Shown: positions 42,517 through 53,513 of the stretch, in pieces | How the letters are laid out: each line of letters starts with the position of its first letter | Numbering within the stretch: the first letter of the stretch is position 1 | Assembly: GCA_030655075.1 (NCBI GenBank) | Contig: JAURWE010000099.1 | Span: 44,461-108,460, forward strand | DNA: 64,000 nt | Source of the DNA: Pararhizobium sp. | GTDB taxonomy: Bacteria; Pseudomonadota; Alphaproteobacteria; Rhizobiales; Rhizobiaceae | Direction of reading: 5' to 3' | The notes under the pieces: model-generated | The model's input: only the letters and a program-made list of their open reading frames with translations | Told to the model about the DNA's origin: nothing | Databases searched by the model: none | Translations under genes and position numbers: made by a program

Positions 42517-44853
42517 CTAGTTCAGCCCGGTGAAGGCCGCTTCCCCGACATTGATGTCGCCGAGCGTGCGGAAGCTCAGCCGCGCGCCGATCGACCAGTC
42601 GTTCGCCTGTGAATTGTTGGCATCGCGGGTCTGCTCGTAAACGACGGAGAAGATCGTGCATTCGTCATCATAGGAGATGCCGATGCCGTTCTTTGACAGG
42701 TTGTTGTTGTTGAGATCGTAGGTCACCGAACCGAACACCGTCCAGTCGTCGTGGAACTTCAACGCCGCCGCCGTCTGGATTTCGTCGGCATCTTCGTTCG
42801 ATCCGTAGACCGGTTGTGCAGCGATGCGCGTATAGGTCATTGTCGTCTGGAACTTGCTGTTCTGATACCCGATCGAGGCATCGGCCCGGCGCAGGTCGAG
42901 CGTCTTTTCATCCAGTCGCGTGCCCGCCGTCATGGAGAAGCCGGTCGGTGTATCGAGGCCGATCGAGGCGACATAGTCGGAGCGATCCGTTTCAAGCCCG
43001 GAATCTGCGCCAACCTTGACCAGGTCGTCTGTGGCAAACGAGTTGATCCCTGCCAGATGGAAGGACTGGCCGGCAACGCCGCGAACCGAATAGCCACTGT
43101 CGAAAGTACCGGTATAACGCAGACCGACATTGGCGCGCGTGCCGCCCTCGACCCGGTCGAAGCCGGAATATTTGTCACGCTCGAACAGGGATGCTGCATC
43201 AAAGACGAAGCTCTGGGCATCCTCGTTCGGCAGTCCGCCGCGCAGCTTTTCGCTCGGGCGTGCGTAGATCTGTCCGACCGGCTCCAGAATATGGGTGCTG
43301 GTGGCCGTCGACATCAGGATCGGATAGCGCGCTTCGAGACCGGCGGTCAGCATGCTGCGCGTGGCCGAATCGCTGTTGTTGTAATTGCCGGTATAGGCAG
43401 CACCGGGATTGGTCATATTCAGGCTGAAGGCGTCGCCGCGCGCTGCCAGCAAGGGCGTCAGCACGAGGCCGCCGGGCGCGATAAACGTCCGCTTCCACTC
43501 TGCTTCGGTGGTAAAGCGTGTCGTCGAGCCCTGCAGACCACGGAAACGATTTGTACCGGCAACGGTGTAATTATCAGCATTGTCGCGATAAAGATGCGTC
43601 AGGTTCGTATCGATGTTCAGCTCACCGCCCAGAACCGGCTGTGGCGCCGTGTAGGAATAATCCATGACCTGTGCAACGGGCTGCTTACGTTCCGAAGCGC
43701 TGGTCGGATCGGCATCCTGAACGTCGAAATAGAAGGCGCGCAGATCGAAATAGTTTCTGCTTCCCAGGCCGGTCAGGTAGCCCTGATTGACATAGGTCGA
43801 GCCATCGAGGCCTTCGAGCTCAAAGGTCCTCGCGAAATTGTTGTCGCTCTGGACCATCACGTTCCAGCCGAAACTCCAGCGTGGATTGATGGTGAAAGCC
43901 GCCGAGGAACTGATCATGCCGCGCTGATCTACCAGCGCGTCGCTGGTGCCCGGCGTGAAGGTTTCCGGCGAAATCTGATCTATGCCGGCAACGCGCAACG
44001 TGTGCGCGCCATTGTGGAATTTTTGGCGGAATTCTGCTTCGAGCAGAAAGCCCTGCGTCGTAAGGCCGGTCCCGGTGACCGTCGCGTCCATATAGGGCGA
44101 GATCGCGTAATAATATGGCACAGAAACGCCAAAGCCGAGCGTATCGACATATTTCACGCTCGGAAACAGGAAGCCGCTCTTGCGCTTGCTGTTCTGGTCC
44201 GGCAGTTCGATGACCGGCAGATAGGCGATCGGCATGCCGAAAAGTTCGAACCGGGCATGTTCCAGCCGCACGGTCTTCTTTTTGCCGTCCTGAATGATGC
44301 GCTTGGCTTTTACCTGCCAGAGGGGTGCCTTTTCCGGCTTTTCCGCGCAGGGAAGGCAGGCCGTATAGACGCCGTTGTTGAGGATCATCTCGGTTTCGCT
44401 GATCCGCTCGCCGCTCTCAGCTGCCAGACGCGTATTGTCCGTCGTCTCGACGCGCAAGGCGTTGATGAAACCCTGGCCGAACGTATCGGTCACATCAAGT
44501 TCGTCGGCGTAAAGGCGCGTGCCGGTCGGATCGATCAGCTCGATTTCGCCGCTCGCCATCAGGCGGCCGGTCTTCTGGTTATATTCGACCCGGCGCGCCA
44601 CCATCTTGTAGCCGCTGTAATCGATCTGCACGCTGCCGCTTGCGGTGACCTTCTCGGCATCGCTGTTATAGATCAGTTCCTGCGCCGAAAGCAGCAGCTT
44701 GGCATCAGGCGAAACGTTTGGTGCGGACATGCTTGCGGCTGCATCCTGTGCGCCGGCAGCGGTCACGCCATAAGAAATAAGAGTATGCAACGCCGCGCCT
44801 GCAAACAGGGCGGTTATCAAAATGCTGCACGTCTTGCGGTTACCTACCGCCAC
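42517..44853 (-). CDS. lptD: LPS-assembly protein LptD
   Basis: 778 aa outer-membrane beta-barrel that, with LptE, inserts lipopolysaccharide in the outer leaflet. A signal peptide (CSILITALFAGAALHTLISYGVTAAGA) leads to an OstA/LptA-like domain (LSAQELIYNSDAEKVTASGSVQIDYSGYKMVARRVEYN) and a C-terminal barrel ending in FTGLN. It starts with GTG at 44853 after a strong AGGAGGA; that GTG overlaps the lptG stop (TAGTG). Longer upstream frames run inside lptG and are rejected. No Cys pairs as in E. coli are obvious. Confidence 0.93.
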   Translation of the reverse strand: MAVGNRKTCSILITALFAGAALHTLISYGVTAAGAQDAAASMSAPNVSPDAKLLLSAQELIYNSDAEKVTASGSVQIDYSGYKMVARRVEYNQKTGRLMASGEIELIDPTGTRLYADELDVTDTFGQGFINALRVETTDNTRLAAESGERISETEMILNNGVYTACLPCAEKPEKAPLWQVKAKRIIQDGKKKTVRLEHARFELFGMPIAYLPVIELPDQNSKRKSGFLFPSVKYVDTLGFGVSVPYYYAISPYMDATVTGTGLTTQGFLLEAEFRQKFHNGAHTLRVAGIDQISPETFTPGTSDALVDQRGMISSSAAFTINPRWSFGWNVMVQSDNNFARTFELEGLDGSTYVNQGYLTGLGSRNYFDLRAFYFDVQDADPTSASERKQPVAQVMDYSYTAPQPVLGGELNIDTNLTHLYRDNADNYTVAGTNRFRGLQGSTTRFTTEAEWKRTFIAPGGLVLTPLLAARGDAFSLNMTNPGAAYTGNYNNSDSATRSMLTAGLEARYPILMSTATSTHILEPVGQIYARPSEKLRGGLPNEDAQSFVFDAASLFERDKYSGFDRVEGGTRANVGLRYTGTFDSGYSVRGVAGQSFHLAGINSFATDDLVKVGADSGLETDRSDYVASIGLDTPTGFSMTAGTRLDEKTLDLRRADASIGYQNSKFQTTMTYTRIAAQPVYGSNEDADEIQTAAALKFHDDWTVFGSVTYDLNNNNLSKNGIGISYDDECTIFSVVYEQTRDANNSQANDWSIGARLSFRTLGDINVGEAAFTGLN

Positions 44854-45938
44854 TAGCCATCCTCCTGATGAAGCAGAATCGTCGACCCCAATGCCATCGC
44901 TACAACAACTGGGAGCCATGCTGCAACGAAGGGCGGCACAACACCGCTGCTTCCGAATGCTTTTATAAGCACCGTGACGACATAAAGCACGAAGCCTGAA
45001 AGGATTCCACCCAGAATTACCGAGCGGGATTGGTTGAACCTGCTGAACTTCAGACATACCGTCGCAGCGATCAGCGTCATGGCCAAAAGCAGGAACGGAA
45101 GCGACACCAGCGAGTGGAATTGGGTCTGCAGGGCCTTGGGTGAAATGCCGAGCGATTTTGCCAGCTGAATCTTGCGCGGAAGCTCAAAAAAACCAATGGC
45201 TTCAGGCTGTGCAAGACGCTCCGTCATGTACTCCTGTTTCAAATTGGTACGAAGTTCGACGGTCGGAAGCGTGCGTTGCCGCTCTCCGGGTTTGGTCTCC
45301 TTCACATCCTTAAGCAACCAGTAACCATCTTCCAACTTTGCGCTCGCGGCGTCCTGCCGCGTGCCGATCGTGCCATCCTTTTCGATGTGGATGACGGTCA
45401 CGCCAAACAGCTCCGTTCCACTTTCGCCGATCGTTCTCGCGCCAAGAATTGTATCTTCGTCGCCGCTGGTCTGCCGCAGCCATGGCGGGATCGACGGCCC
45501 CGACGCAGAGGCCGTTGCCCGCAGGACGGATTCCAGATCGAGCGCCGTGCGTGTGCCCCAGGCCGCCAGCGGGTTGAGAACCGCTGTGCCGCCGATGCCG
45601 AGCAGCAGCGAGCCGACGATGAGCGGGGCCATGAATTGCCAGACAGAAATGCCGGCCGCGCGGGTGACGACCAGTTCGTAGCGGCGGTTGAGAGTCAAAA
45701 GCGCAGTCATGCCGACGAAGAGGGCGATGAACGGCAGGGTCTGCTGCAGGATCGTCGGCAGCCGCACCGCAGTCATCAGCAGGCCGTTCAAGAGTGTGTA
45801 GTGCGGCAGGTTCGACATCCGCCCGGACACTTCGCTGAAATCAATAAAGAAGACGAGGGCTGCGACGCCGATCAGGAACCACAGGGCAATGATCGCATAG
45901 CGGCGAAAGAAATAGCGTCCTAAAATGCCAAAGATCAC
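44853..45938 (-). CDS. lptG: LPS export permease LptG
   Basis: 361 aa. YjgP/YjgQ-family inner-membrane subunit of the LptB2FGC extractor. Six hydrophobic segments, three near each end, flank a periplasmic beta-jellyroll. It begins with GTG at 45938, overlapping the lptF stop by four bases (GTGA), and its own stop overlaps the lptD start. Confidence 0.95.
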   Translation of the reverse strand: MIFGILGRYFFRRYAIIALWFLIGVAALVFFIDFSEVSGRMSNLPHYTLLNGLLMTAVRLPTILQQTLPFIALFVGMTALLTLNRRYELVVTRAAGISVWQFMAPLIVGSLLLGIGGTAVLNPLAAWGTRTALDLESVLRATASASGPSIPPWLRQTSGDEDTILGARTIGESGTELFGVTVIHIEKDGTIGTRQDAASAKLEDGYWLLKDVKETKPGERQRTLPTVELRTNLKQEYMTERLAQPEAIGFFELPRKIQLAKSLGISPKALQTQFHSLVSLPFLLLAMTLIAATVCLKFSRFNQSRSVILGGILSGFVLYVVTVLIKAFGSSGVVPPFVAAWLPVVVAMALGSTILLHQEDG

Positions 45939-47125
45939 GGAGCGCCTCCCGTTTTGGCACGGTTAGGAGCGCGAAACACTGGCACCAGACGATCACGCAG
46001 GTGCGACAGACGGATGCTCAGCCGTGTCTGAAACCGAGACAGCGCCACGACGCTTGCGGGACTGTTGAGCAGGTGAACGCAGGCGATGATCGTGCCGATC
46101 GGGATGGCATACATCAGCCCGATGAAAAAGGATGATACGCCGACATTATTGGCCGCATAGAACGAGCCCCAGCGAATGAGGAACGCCAGCCCCATGGCGG
46201 GGATCATCGGGTGCACCTGCGCTTGCCGTGTTGTATGAGCACCGCCGACGACGACCAGGGATATGAGTCCGAAAACGAGCGGGAACATCCATTCGGTGAA
46301 GCGCCGGTGCAGTTCGGCGGTAAATTCCGACGGATCGTTCTTATAGTACTGATCGTTCGTGTCCGGGTTGAGCAAAAAGGGCAGATCGCGGTCGCGCGGA
46401 AAGAGCGTTGGCTGGCCATTTTTGTCGCTCAGATCGGAAAGGTCGAAGGCATAGGAATCGAAGCGGATGATCGAGACGTCGCCCTCCGGCGTGCGGCGGT
46501 GCACCTCCCCATCCTGCATCACAAGCGAGGTGCCGCTTTCATTGATCGCACCGCGCTGCGAATAATAGATCATTTCGGCCGCCGGATTGCGCGAATCGGC
46601 GACGAACAGGCCCTTCAGCGTGCGGCCGTTGCCGCGTTCGGTCACCTGGACGTAGAGCCCGTCTTCGAGCTTGCGGAAATTCTTCTCCTCGATGACCGTC
46701 GACAGAAGGTCCGCGTAAGCGGTGGCCACCATATGACGGGCCGCAAGCCGTACCTGCGGCTCGACGAAGTTGTCGATGCCGAAAGACGCCAAGCTGAGAA
46801 CGACGGCAAGGATCGTGATTGGCCGGCTGACGATCAGCCGCGAGCTGCCCGCCGCATCCATAACGGTCAGCTCGGAATCGTTGTTCATCGTCGTCAGCGC
46901 CTGCGTGATGCCAATGACAAGGGCAAAGGGCAGGACGATGGGAATGATGGTTGGAAGGATCAGCGTCGCGAGCTTCAGAAACGAGCCGATCGACTGGCCC
47001 GTATCGGTGACGAGATTGATGCGTCCGAGCGCCTGCGTCGTCCAGATAATAGCCAGAACCGGCAGCAATGCCGTGAGGAAAAGCTGAACGACCCGCTTCA
47101 GGATATAGGACTCGAGAATGCTCAT
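45935..47125 (-). CDS. lptF: LPS export permease LptF
   Basis: 396 aa partner of LptG in the LPS transporter. MSILESYILKRVVQLFLTALLPVLAIIWTTQAL starts the first membrane segment; the LDGLYVQVTERG-like region (here DGLYVQVTERGNGRTLKG) is in the periplasmic jellyroll. First gene of the lptF-lptG-lptD-surA-pdxA-rsmA operon. ATG at 47125 follows CAGGA; the frame extends to 47251 without support. Confidence 0.94.
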   Translation of the reverse strand: MSILESYILKRVVQLFLTALLPVLAIIWTTQALGRINLVTDTGQSIGSFLKLATLILPTIIPIVLPFALVIGITQALTTMNNDSELTVMDAAGSSRLIVSRPITILAVVLSLASFGIDNFVEPQVRLAARHMVATAYADLLSTVIEEKNFRKLEDGLYVQVTERGNGRTLKGLFVADSRNPAAEMIYYSQRGAINESGTSLVMQDGEVHRRTPEGDVSIIRFDSYAFDLSDLSDKNGQPTLFPRDRDLPFLLNPDTNDQYYKNDPSEFTAELHRRFTEWMFPLVFGLISLVVVGGAHTTRQAQVHPMIPAMGLAFLIRWGSFYAANNVGVSSFFIGLMYAIPIGTIIACVHLLNSPASVVALSRFQTRLSIRLSHLRDRLVPVFRAPNRAKTGGAP

Positions 47126-47639
47126 TTCGTTTTCCTGGTGGCCAGGTTTCCCTTGTCGGAACACCCTGATCCGGCACGGCAAACCACCGCAAAAAACGGG
47201 TTGGCACGGTTCACGAACTCCTGCTCTAACGGAGCCAGCTTCGTGTCGCAACCCGACAGCCGAAAGATTATCACTTCATTCCTGTTCGGGGCTTTTTGTT
47301 GGCGGAGGTCCCTCACGAATTGCGCCGAGTGTTGCCAAAATGACGAAGGCAGAGCCTGCAAAGGGGACCAAGAAGCGAGCCCGGCGAAGCACTGCAAGGG
47401 CTTGCGCCCGCTGCGGCCCGGTTTCGTCAGGTGCGTGATCATCACGTGCAGCAACGCTTGTTTTTTTAAACCTGAGCATCTGCCATTTTCACGGATGATT
47501 GATCTTCGCCGCCCTTCTGGCGCCGCCGGGGCGGCGTATTTGCATGCGCCAGACCTTGCGTTCCCTCAGGAAAACACGATGATCTGCGCAAATTTTGCGC
47601 CTGCCACGGTCCCGCGCCCACAGGCATTCTGGAGACGAC
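47126..47639. promoter_or_regulatory. Divergent lptF / pepA gap
   Basis: 514 bp between two divergent operons. It must hold both promoters. The only coding candidate is a 67-codon reading frame at 47276-47479 (listed separately). No repeat element or clear palindrome is visible; a T7 run lies at 47460-47466. Confidence 0.4.
47276..47479 (-). CDS. Possible small single-span membrane protein
   Basis: 67 aa. A basic, polar N-terminal half (MLRFKKTSVAARDD, then RAQALAVLRRAR) precedes one hydrophobic span (FLVPFAGSAFVILATLGAI) and a short Pro/Glu-rich tail. This layout is plausible for a positive-inside membrane protein. There is no good ribosome-binding site, and no family is recognised. It lies 150 bp upstream of lptF on the same strand. 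Confidence 0.4.
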   Translation of the reverse strand: MLRFKKTSVAARDDHAPDETGPQRAQALAVLRRARFLVPFAGSAFVILATLGAIREGPPPTKSPEQE

Positions 47640-49132
<1,493 letters not shown>

Positions 49133-49136
<4 letters not shown>

Positions 49137-49594
49137 CGAGACCTTTGACCGAAGTCCTGTTCTACCACCTGACCGAATCGAAGATGGAAGACGCGCTGCC
49201 GCCGCTGCTCGACAAGAGCGTCGAGCGCGGTTGGCGCGTTGCCGTGCAGACGGCCAGCGAGGAACGGCGCGACAGCCTCGACACGCATCTGTGGACCTAC
49301 CGCGAGGAGAGTTTTCTGCCGCACGGCACCGACGCTGCGGACTTCGCCGACCGCCAGCCGGTGCTGCTGACCGCAACGCCGGCCAATACCAATGCTGCGA
49401 CGGTGCGCTTCCTGATCGACGGCGCCGAGCCGCCGCCGGTGGCCGACTACGAGCGGGTCGTCTTCATGTTTGACGGCTACGACCAGCAGCAACTGGAATC
49501 GGCCCGGGGCCACTGGAAACGCCTGAAAGGCGAGGGGCACACGCTGACCTACTGGCAGCAAAACAATGACGGCCGCTGGGTGAAGAAAGCCTGA
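49133..49594 (+). CDS. holC: DNA polymerase III chi subunit
   Basis: 153 aa. Clamp-loader accessory protein that contacts single-strand-binding protein. TEVLFYHLTESKMEDALPPLLDKSVERGWRVAVQ is the standard HolC N terminus, and LWTYREESFLPHG and VVFMFDGYDQQQLESAR follow. Its ATG at 49133 overlaps the pepA stop (ATGA). The pepA-holC pair is conserved widely. Confidence 0.92.
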
Positions 49595-49604
49595 GCCAAA
49601 AAAA

Positions 49605-50528
49605 TCAATCGTGAAACGCGTCCACGAACTTGCGGCGGCCGAGCATGAAGGCGTCGGCGACGTGGCGGAGCGGCGAGAGGTCGACGTCGGATTGTCCGGC
49701 TTTGACGATTTCGGCGAAGCGCCTGTAGAGCGAGGGGTATTCCGCTTCCGGCTCGTCATGCACGAGCTTGCCGCCGACCGACAGCTTGGCGCCGCCTTCC
49801 GACAGAACCATGTCGCCGGCCCCTGTGGAAGCGACGATGTCCCAGCTCTGCTTGCCGGTCTGGCGCCAGTCGAAGGCGGCCGTCATGTCGAGGCCTTCAG
49901 CGTCGGTGAAGCGGAGATCGGCGGCGATCGGTGCGTCGCGGTTTTCGGGGAATTCCAGCGTTGCCCCGGTGATGAAGACCGGCCGCGGCAGGATATGGGT
50001 GACGATCGACAGGGCGTTGATGCCCGGATCGAACACGCCAAGACCGCCCGCTGCCCAGATCCAGTCCTGATTCGGATGCCAGTGGCGCACGTCTTCCTTC
50101 CAGATGACCTGGACATTGTGGATCGTCGTCGATGCGAGAAAGGTCTTGGCGGCCTCGACGGCGGGTGCAAAACGCGAATGCCAGCTGGCAAACAGCGACA
50201 GGCCTTTCGAATCGGCCAGCGCCTCGAGATCAGCCACTTCGCTCAGCGTCGCACCCGGCGGCTTTTCGAGAAACACGTGTTTTCCGGCCTCGAGCGCCGT
50301 GTGGGCTGCCGCGTAGCGATACTGTGGCGGCATGCAGAGCGACACTGCCTCGATCTCGGGCACGGCCGCCAGCATGTCCTCGATGGCGGTAAAGCTTCTG
50401 ATGCCATCGACCGTGCCATTCCGGCTGGCCGTGGCGATCAGCTCGAAATCGGCATTGTTGGCGATGGCCGGCAGGTGCTGGTCGCGGACGATCTTGCCGA
50501 CGCCGACGATGGCGATTTTGATGCTCAT
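49605..50528 (-). CDS. Gfo/Idh/MocA oxidoreductase, L-arabinose/D-galactose 1-dehydrogenase type
   Basis: 307 aa. KIAIVGVGKIVRDQHLPAI is the NAD(P) site; HVFLEKPPGATLSEV carries the EKP motif, and WKEDVRHWHPNQDWIWAAGGLGVFDPGINALSIVTHILPR closely follows what I recall of Azospirillum L-arabinose 1-dehydrogenase and related D-galactose dehydrogenases. Those enzymes make the aldonolactone for non-phosphorylative sugar breakdown. No pathway partner lies next to it. It converges on holC, with 10 bp between. Confidence 0.85.
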   Translation of the reverse strand: MSIKIAIVGVGKIVRDQHLPAIANNADFELIATASRNGTVDGIRSFTAIEDMLAAVPEIEAVSLCMPPQYRYAAAHTALEAGKHVFLEKPPGATLSEVADLEALADSKGLSLFASWHSRFAPAVEAAKTFLASTTIHNVQVIWKEDVRHWHPNQDWIWAAGGLGVFDPGINALSIVTHILPRPVFITGATLEFPENRDAPIAADLRFTDAEGLDMTAAFDWRQTGKQSWDIVASTGAGDMVLSEGGAKLSVGGKLVHDEPEAEYPSLYRRFAEIVKAGQSDVDLSPLRHVADAFMLGRRKFVDAFHD

Positions 50529-50679
50529 GATGTTCCGCCCCGATTGCGTATTTCTGGTCGGGCGCCGTTTTAGCAGAAAGCGGAACGGGAGCAAGCCGTC
50601 GCGTCGAGAGGTTACTATTGGCGGGTGGACAAAATCGCTGCAAGCCTGTTTGGATGGCCGCCTGAAATGAGGAACCTGC

Positions 50680-51522
50680 ATGCCGACTATCTTTCGAAAG
50701 GCCGAACGGGCCGAACTCGACACGATCCTCGAATGGGCTGCGGCCGAGGGCTGGAACCCGGGCCTCGATGATGCGGCCCCCTTCTGGGCCGCCGATCCCG
50801 AGGGATACTGGATTGCCGAGGAGGAGGGGACGATTGCCGCCGCCGTGTCGCTGGTGCGGTATGGCGATACCCATGCCTTTCTCGGCCTCTATATCGCCGA
50901 GCCGGCATTTCGTGGCCGCGGCATCGCCTTCGATCTCTGGCAGCGGGCTTTGGCGAGCGAACCGGGCCGAACGATCGGTCTCGATGGCGTCGTGGCGCAA
51001 CAGGCGGCCTATCTCAGATCCGGCTTTGCCTATGCCCACGCCAACCACCGCTATGGTGGCATGGTCGAGGCCGGCGAGCCGACCGGCGAGGGCATTGTCG
51101 AGGTGGCGCCGGTGCATATGCAGCTTCTTACCGCCTATGACCACCGCTTCAACCCAGCGCCGCGCGATGTCTTCCTGCGGGAATGGCTGAAGGACACACG
51201 CACGCGCCGGAGTTTCGCACTGATCGACGGCGGCGACGTCAGCGGTTTCGGCACGATCCGCGCCAGCCACGACGGCTTCAAGATCGGCCCGCTGTTTTCC
51301 GACAGCGAAACCGGCGCCGACCTTCTGTTCCGCAAGCTGGTGGCGAGCGTTGGCGGCGGCCAGATCTATCTCGATATCCCCGAGCCGAATGCGTCCGCCC
51401 GCGCCCTCTGCGAACGCTACAACATGACGCCGGTCTTCGAGACGGCACGCATGTACCGGGGGACAGCGCCCGACCTGCCGCTCGGGCAGATCTACGGCAT
51501 CACCACGTTCGAGCTGGGCTAG
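50680..51522 (+). CDS. Two-domain GNAT acetyltransferase
   Basis: 280 aa. The N-terminal GNAT domain (about 1-130) has the acetyl-CoA-binding LGLYIAEPAFRGRGIAFDLWQRAL. The C-terminal part (about 140-280; RRSFALIDGGDVSGFGTIRASHDGFKIGPLF) fits the Acetyltransf_18-like domain seen in YitH-type proteins. Substrate unknown. Divergent from the sugar dehydrogenase and convergent with the ABC-F gene, 2 bp apart. Confidence 0.85.
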   Translation: MPTIFRKAERAELDTILEWAAAEGWNPGLDDAAPFWAADPEGYWIAEEEGTIAAAVSLVRYGDTHAFLGLYIAEPAFRGRGIAFDLWQRALASEPGRTIGLDGVVAQQAAYLRSGFAYAHANHRYGGMVEAGEPTGEGIVEVAPVHMQLLTAYDHRFNPAPRDVFLREWLKDTRTRRSFALIDGGDVSGFGTIRASHDGFKIGPLFSDSETGADLLFRKLVASVGGGQIYLDIPEPNASARALCERYNMTPVFETARMYRGTAPDLPLGQIYGITTFELG

Positions 51523-51524
51523 GT

Positions 51525-53408
51525 CTAACTCGCCATCGCCTCTTCGTACTGGCTGGACAGCTCCATCCAGTGCTCTTCGGCCTTGGCGAGCTTGGCGATG
51601 ATGTCCGCCCGTTCCTTGACCTTGGCGGCGGCCTTTTCCGGGAATTTTTCGTAGAGGTCCTGATCGGCCAGATCCTTGTCCAGCACTTGAATCTGCTTCT
51701 GCAGTTTCGCGGTTATCTGCTCGACATCGTTGATCTTTTTCTTCAGCGGCGCAAAGGTGGCGCGCTTGTCGGCATTGGCTTTGCGCTGCTCGGCCTTGCT
51801 CAGGCCATCGTCGTTGTTGCCCTTCGGCTTGCCCTTGCCTTTGGACGAGCTGACGATGGTGTTGCGGTAGTCTTCGAGGTCGCCGTCATAGTTGGAGACT
51901 GTGCCGTCTTTCACCAGCCAGAGCCGGTCGGCCGTCGCTTCGATCAGGTGGCGGTCGTGCGAGATCAGGATGACGGCGCCGGTATATTCGTTCAGCGCCT
52001 GGATCAGCGCATTGCGGCTGTCGATGTCGAGGTGGTTGGTCGGTTCGTCGAGGATCAGGAGGTTCGGCGCATCGAAGGCGGCAAGGCCCATCAGCAGGCG
52101 CGCCTTTTCACCGCCGGAGAGATCCTTGGCGGCGGTGGCCATCTTGGCGGTGGCAAGGCCCATCTGGGCGACGCGGGCTCGCACCTTGCCCTCGGTGGCG
52201 CCGGGCATGCGCTGGCGCACATGTTCGATGGCATTGTGTTCGGGAATGAGATCGTCGAGCTGATGCTGGGCAAAGAAGCCGATTTTTAGCCCGGGCGCGA
52301 CCTGCACCGAGCCGCCGGTCGAATCGAGCTTGCCGGAAATCAGCTTGGCGAAGGTCGACTTGCCGTTGCCGTTCGAGCCGAGCAGCGCGATGCGGTCATC
52401 CGTGTCGATGCGCAGCGACAGGTGCTGCAGGATCGGCTTGCCCGGCGTATAGCCGACGGAGCCGCCATCGATCGAGATGATTGGCGAGGCGGCTTCCTTT
52501 TCCGGGTCGGGAAAGGTGAAGCCCTGGACGTGATCCTCGATGACGGCGGAAACCGTGCCCATGCGCTCCAGCGCCTTGACGCGGCTCTGCGCCTGGCGGG
52601 CTTTCGAAGCCTTGGCCTTGAAGCGGTCGATGAAGGCCTGCAGGTGTTTACGGGCCGCATCGTTCTTGGCCTTGGCCTTGGTCTGCAGCTCGTTGGCCTC
52701 GGCGCGCTGGCGCTCGAACTGGTCGTAGGAGCCGCGATAGAAGGTCAGCTTCTGCTGGTCGAGATGGATGATGGCGTTAACGGCGACGTTGAGCAGATCA
52801 CGGTCGTGGGAAATGATGATGACCGTGTGGGGATAGCGGCTGATGTAATCCTCCAGCCACAGCGTGCCTTCAAGGTCGAGATAGTTGGTTGGCTCGTCGA
52901 GGAGCAGCAGGTCGGGCTCGGAGAAGAGCACGGCCGCCAGCGCCACGCGCATGCGCCAGCCGCCGGAAAAGCTCGAGGCCGGGCGCAGCTGGGCGGCCGC
53001 ATCGAAGCCGAGGCCGGCCAGAATGCTGGCGGCGCGCGATTCGGCCGAATGGGCGTCGATATCGGCGAGCCGCATGTGGATGTCGGCGATCCGGTGCGGG
53101 TCTGTGGCGGTCTCGGCCTCGGCCAGAAGCGCCTCGCGCTCCTTGTCGGCCTTGAGCACGATCTCGATCAGCGGCTCTTCCGTGCCCGGCGCTTCCTGCG
53201 CCACCTGGCCGATGCGGGCATTGCGCGGAATGGAAACCGAACCGCCCTCGCTTTCCATGTCGCCGGTGATGATGCGGAACAGGGTCGACTTGCCGGCGCC
53301 GTTCTTGCCGACGAGGCCTGCCTTGGTGCCGGCAGGCAGCGACACGGAGGCGTCGTCGATGAGGAGGCGTCCGGCGATGCGGGCGGAAAGATTGGATATA
53401 CTGATCAT
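51525..53408 (-). CDS. ABC-F family ATP-binding protein
   Basis: 627 aa, soluble, two tandem ATPase domains without membrane parts. Walker A sites are GKNGAGKST (about 38-46) and GSNGNGKST (about 345-353), with signatures FSGGWRMRVAL and LSGGEKARLLMG and the linker rich in Lys/Ala. ABC-F proteins act on the ribosome (for example EttA, Uup, YheS). The C-terminal coiled-coil (about 540-627) and length match the YheS/Uup branch. The start at 53408 is MISISNLSARIAG. Confidence 0.92.
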   Translation of the reverse strand: MISISNLSARIAGRLLIDDASVSLPAGTKAGLVGKNGAGKSTLFRIITGDMESEGGSVSIPRNARIGQVAQEAPGTEEPLIEIVLKADKEREALLAEAETATDPHRIADIHMRLADIDAHSAESRAASILAGLGFDAAAQLRPASSFSGGWRMRVALAAVLFSEPDLLLLDEPTNYLDLEGTLWLEDYISRYPHTVIIISHDRDLLNVAVNAIIHLDQQKLTFYRGSYDQFERQRAEANELQTKAKAKNDAARKHLQAFIDRFKAKASKARQAQSRVKALERMGTVSAVIEDHVQGFTFPDPEKEAASPIISIDGGSVGYTPGKPILQHLSLRIDTDDRIALLGSNGNGKSTFAKLISGKLDSTGGSVQVAPGLKIGFFAQHQLDDLIPEHNAIEHVRQRMPGATEGKVRARVAQMGLATAKMATAAKDLSGGEKARLLMGLAAFDAPNLLILDEPTNHLDIDSRNALIQALNEYTGAVILISHDRHLIEATADRLWLVKDGTVSNYDGDLEDYRNTIVSSSKGKGKPKGNNDDGLSKAEQRKANADKRATFAPLKKKINDVEQITAKLQKQIQVLDKDLADQDLYEKFPEKAAAKVKERADIIAKLAKAEEHWMELSSQYEEAMAS

Positions 53409-53448
53409 GGCGGCGTTTTGCCTGCAACCGGGAGACAACGCAAGTGCG

Positions 53449-53468
53449 AAGGCGGCTAGAACCGCCTT
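53449..53468 (-). terminator. Stem-loop between the GGDEF-like gene and the ABC-F gene
   Basis: AAGGCGG and CCGCCTT form a 7-bp stem with a 6-base loop, 45 bp after the GGDEF-like stop. Read on the minus strand the T run is short (CTTCGC), so any termination should be weak. Confidence 0.45.
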
Positions 53469-53513
53469 ATATCAAGGGCTTTGCGTGGCCGAGTGGTGCC
53501 AATGTGGCCGCGC

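Noticed and set aside
40421..44856. Two plus-strand frames of about 700 codons opposite pdxA, surA and lptD
   Set aside because: Shadow frames; the minus-strand products have all expected motifs, these have none.
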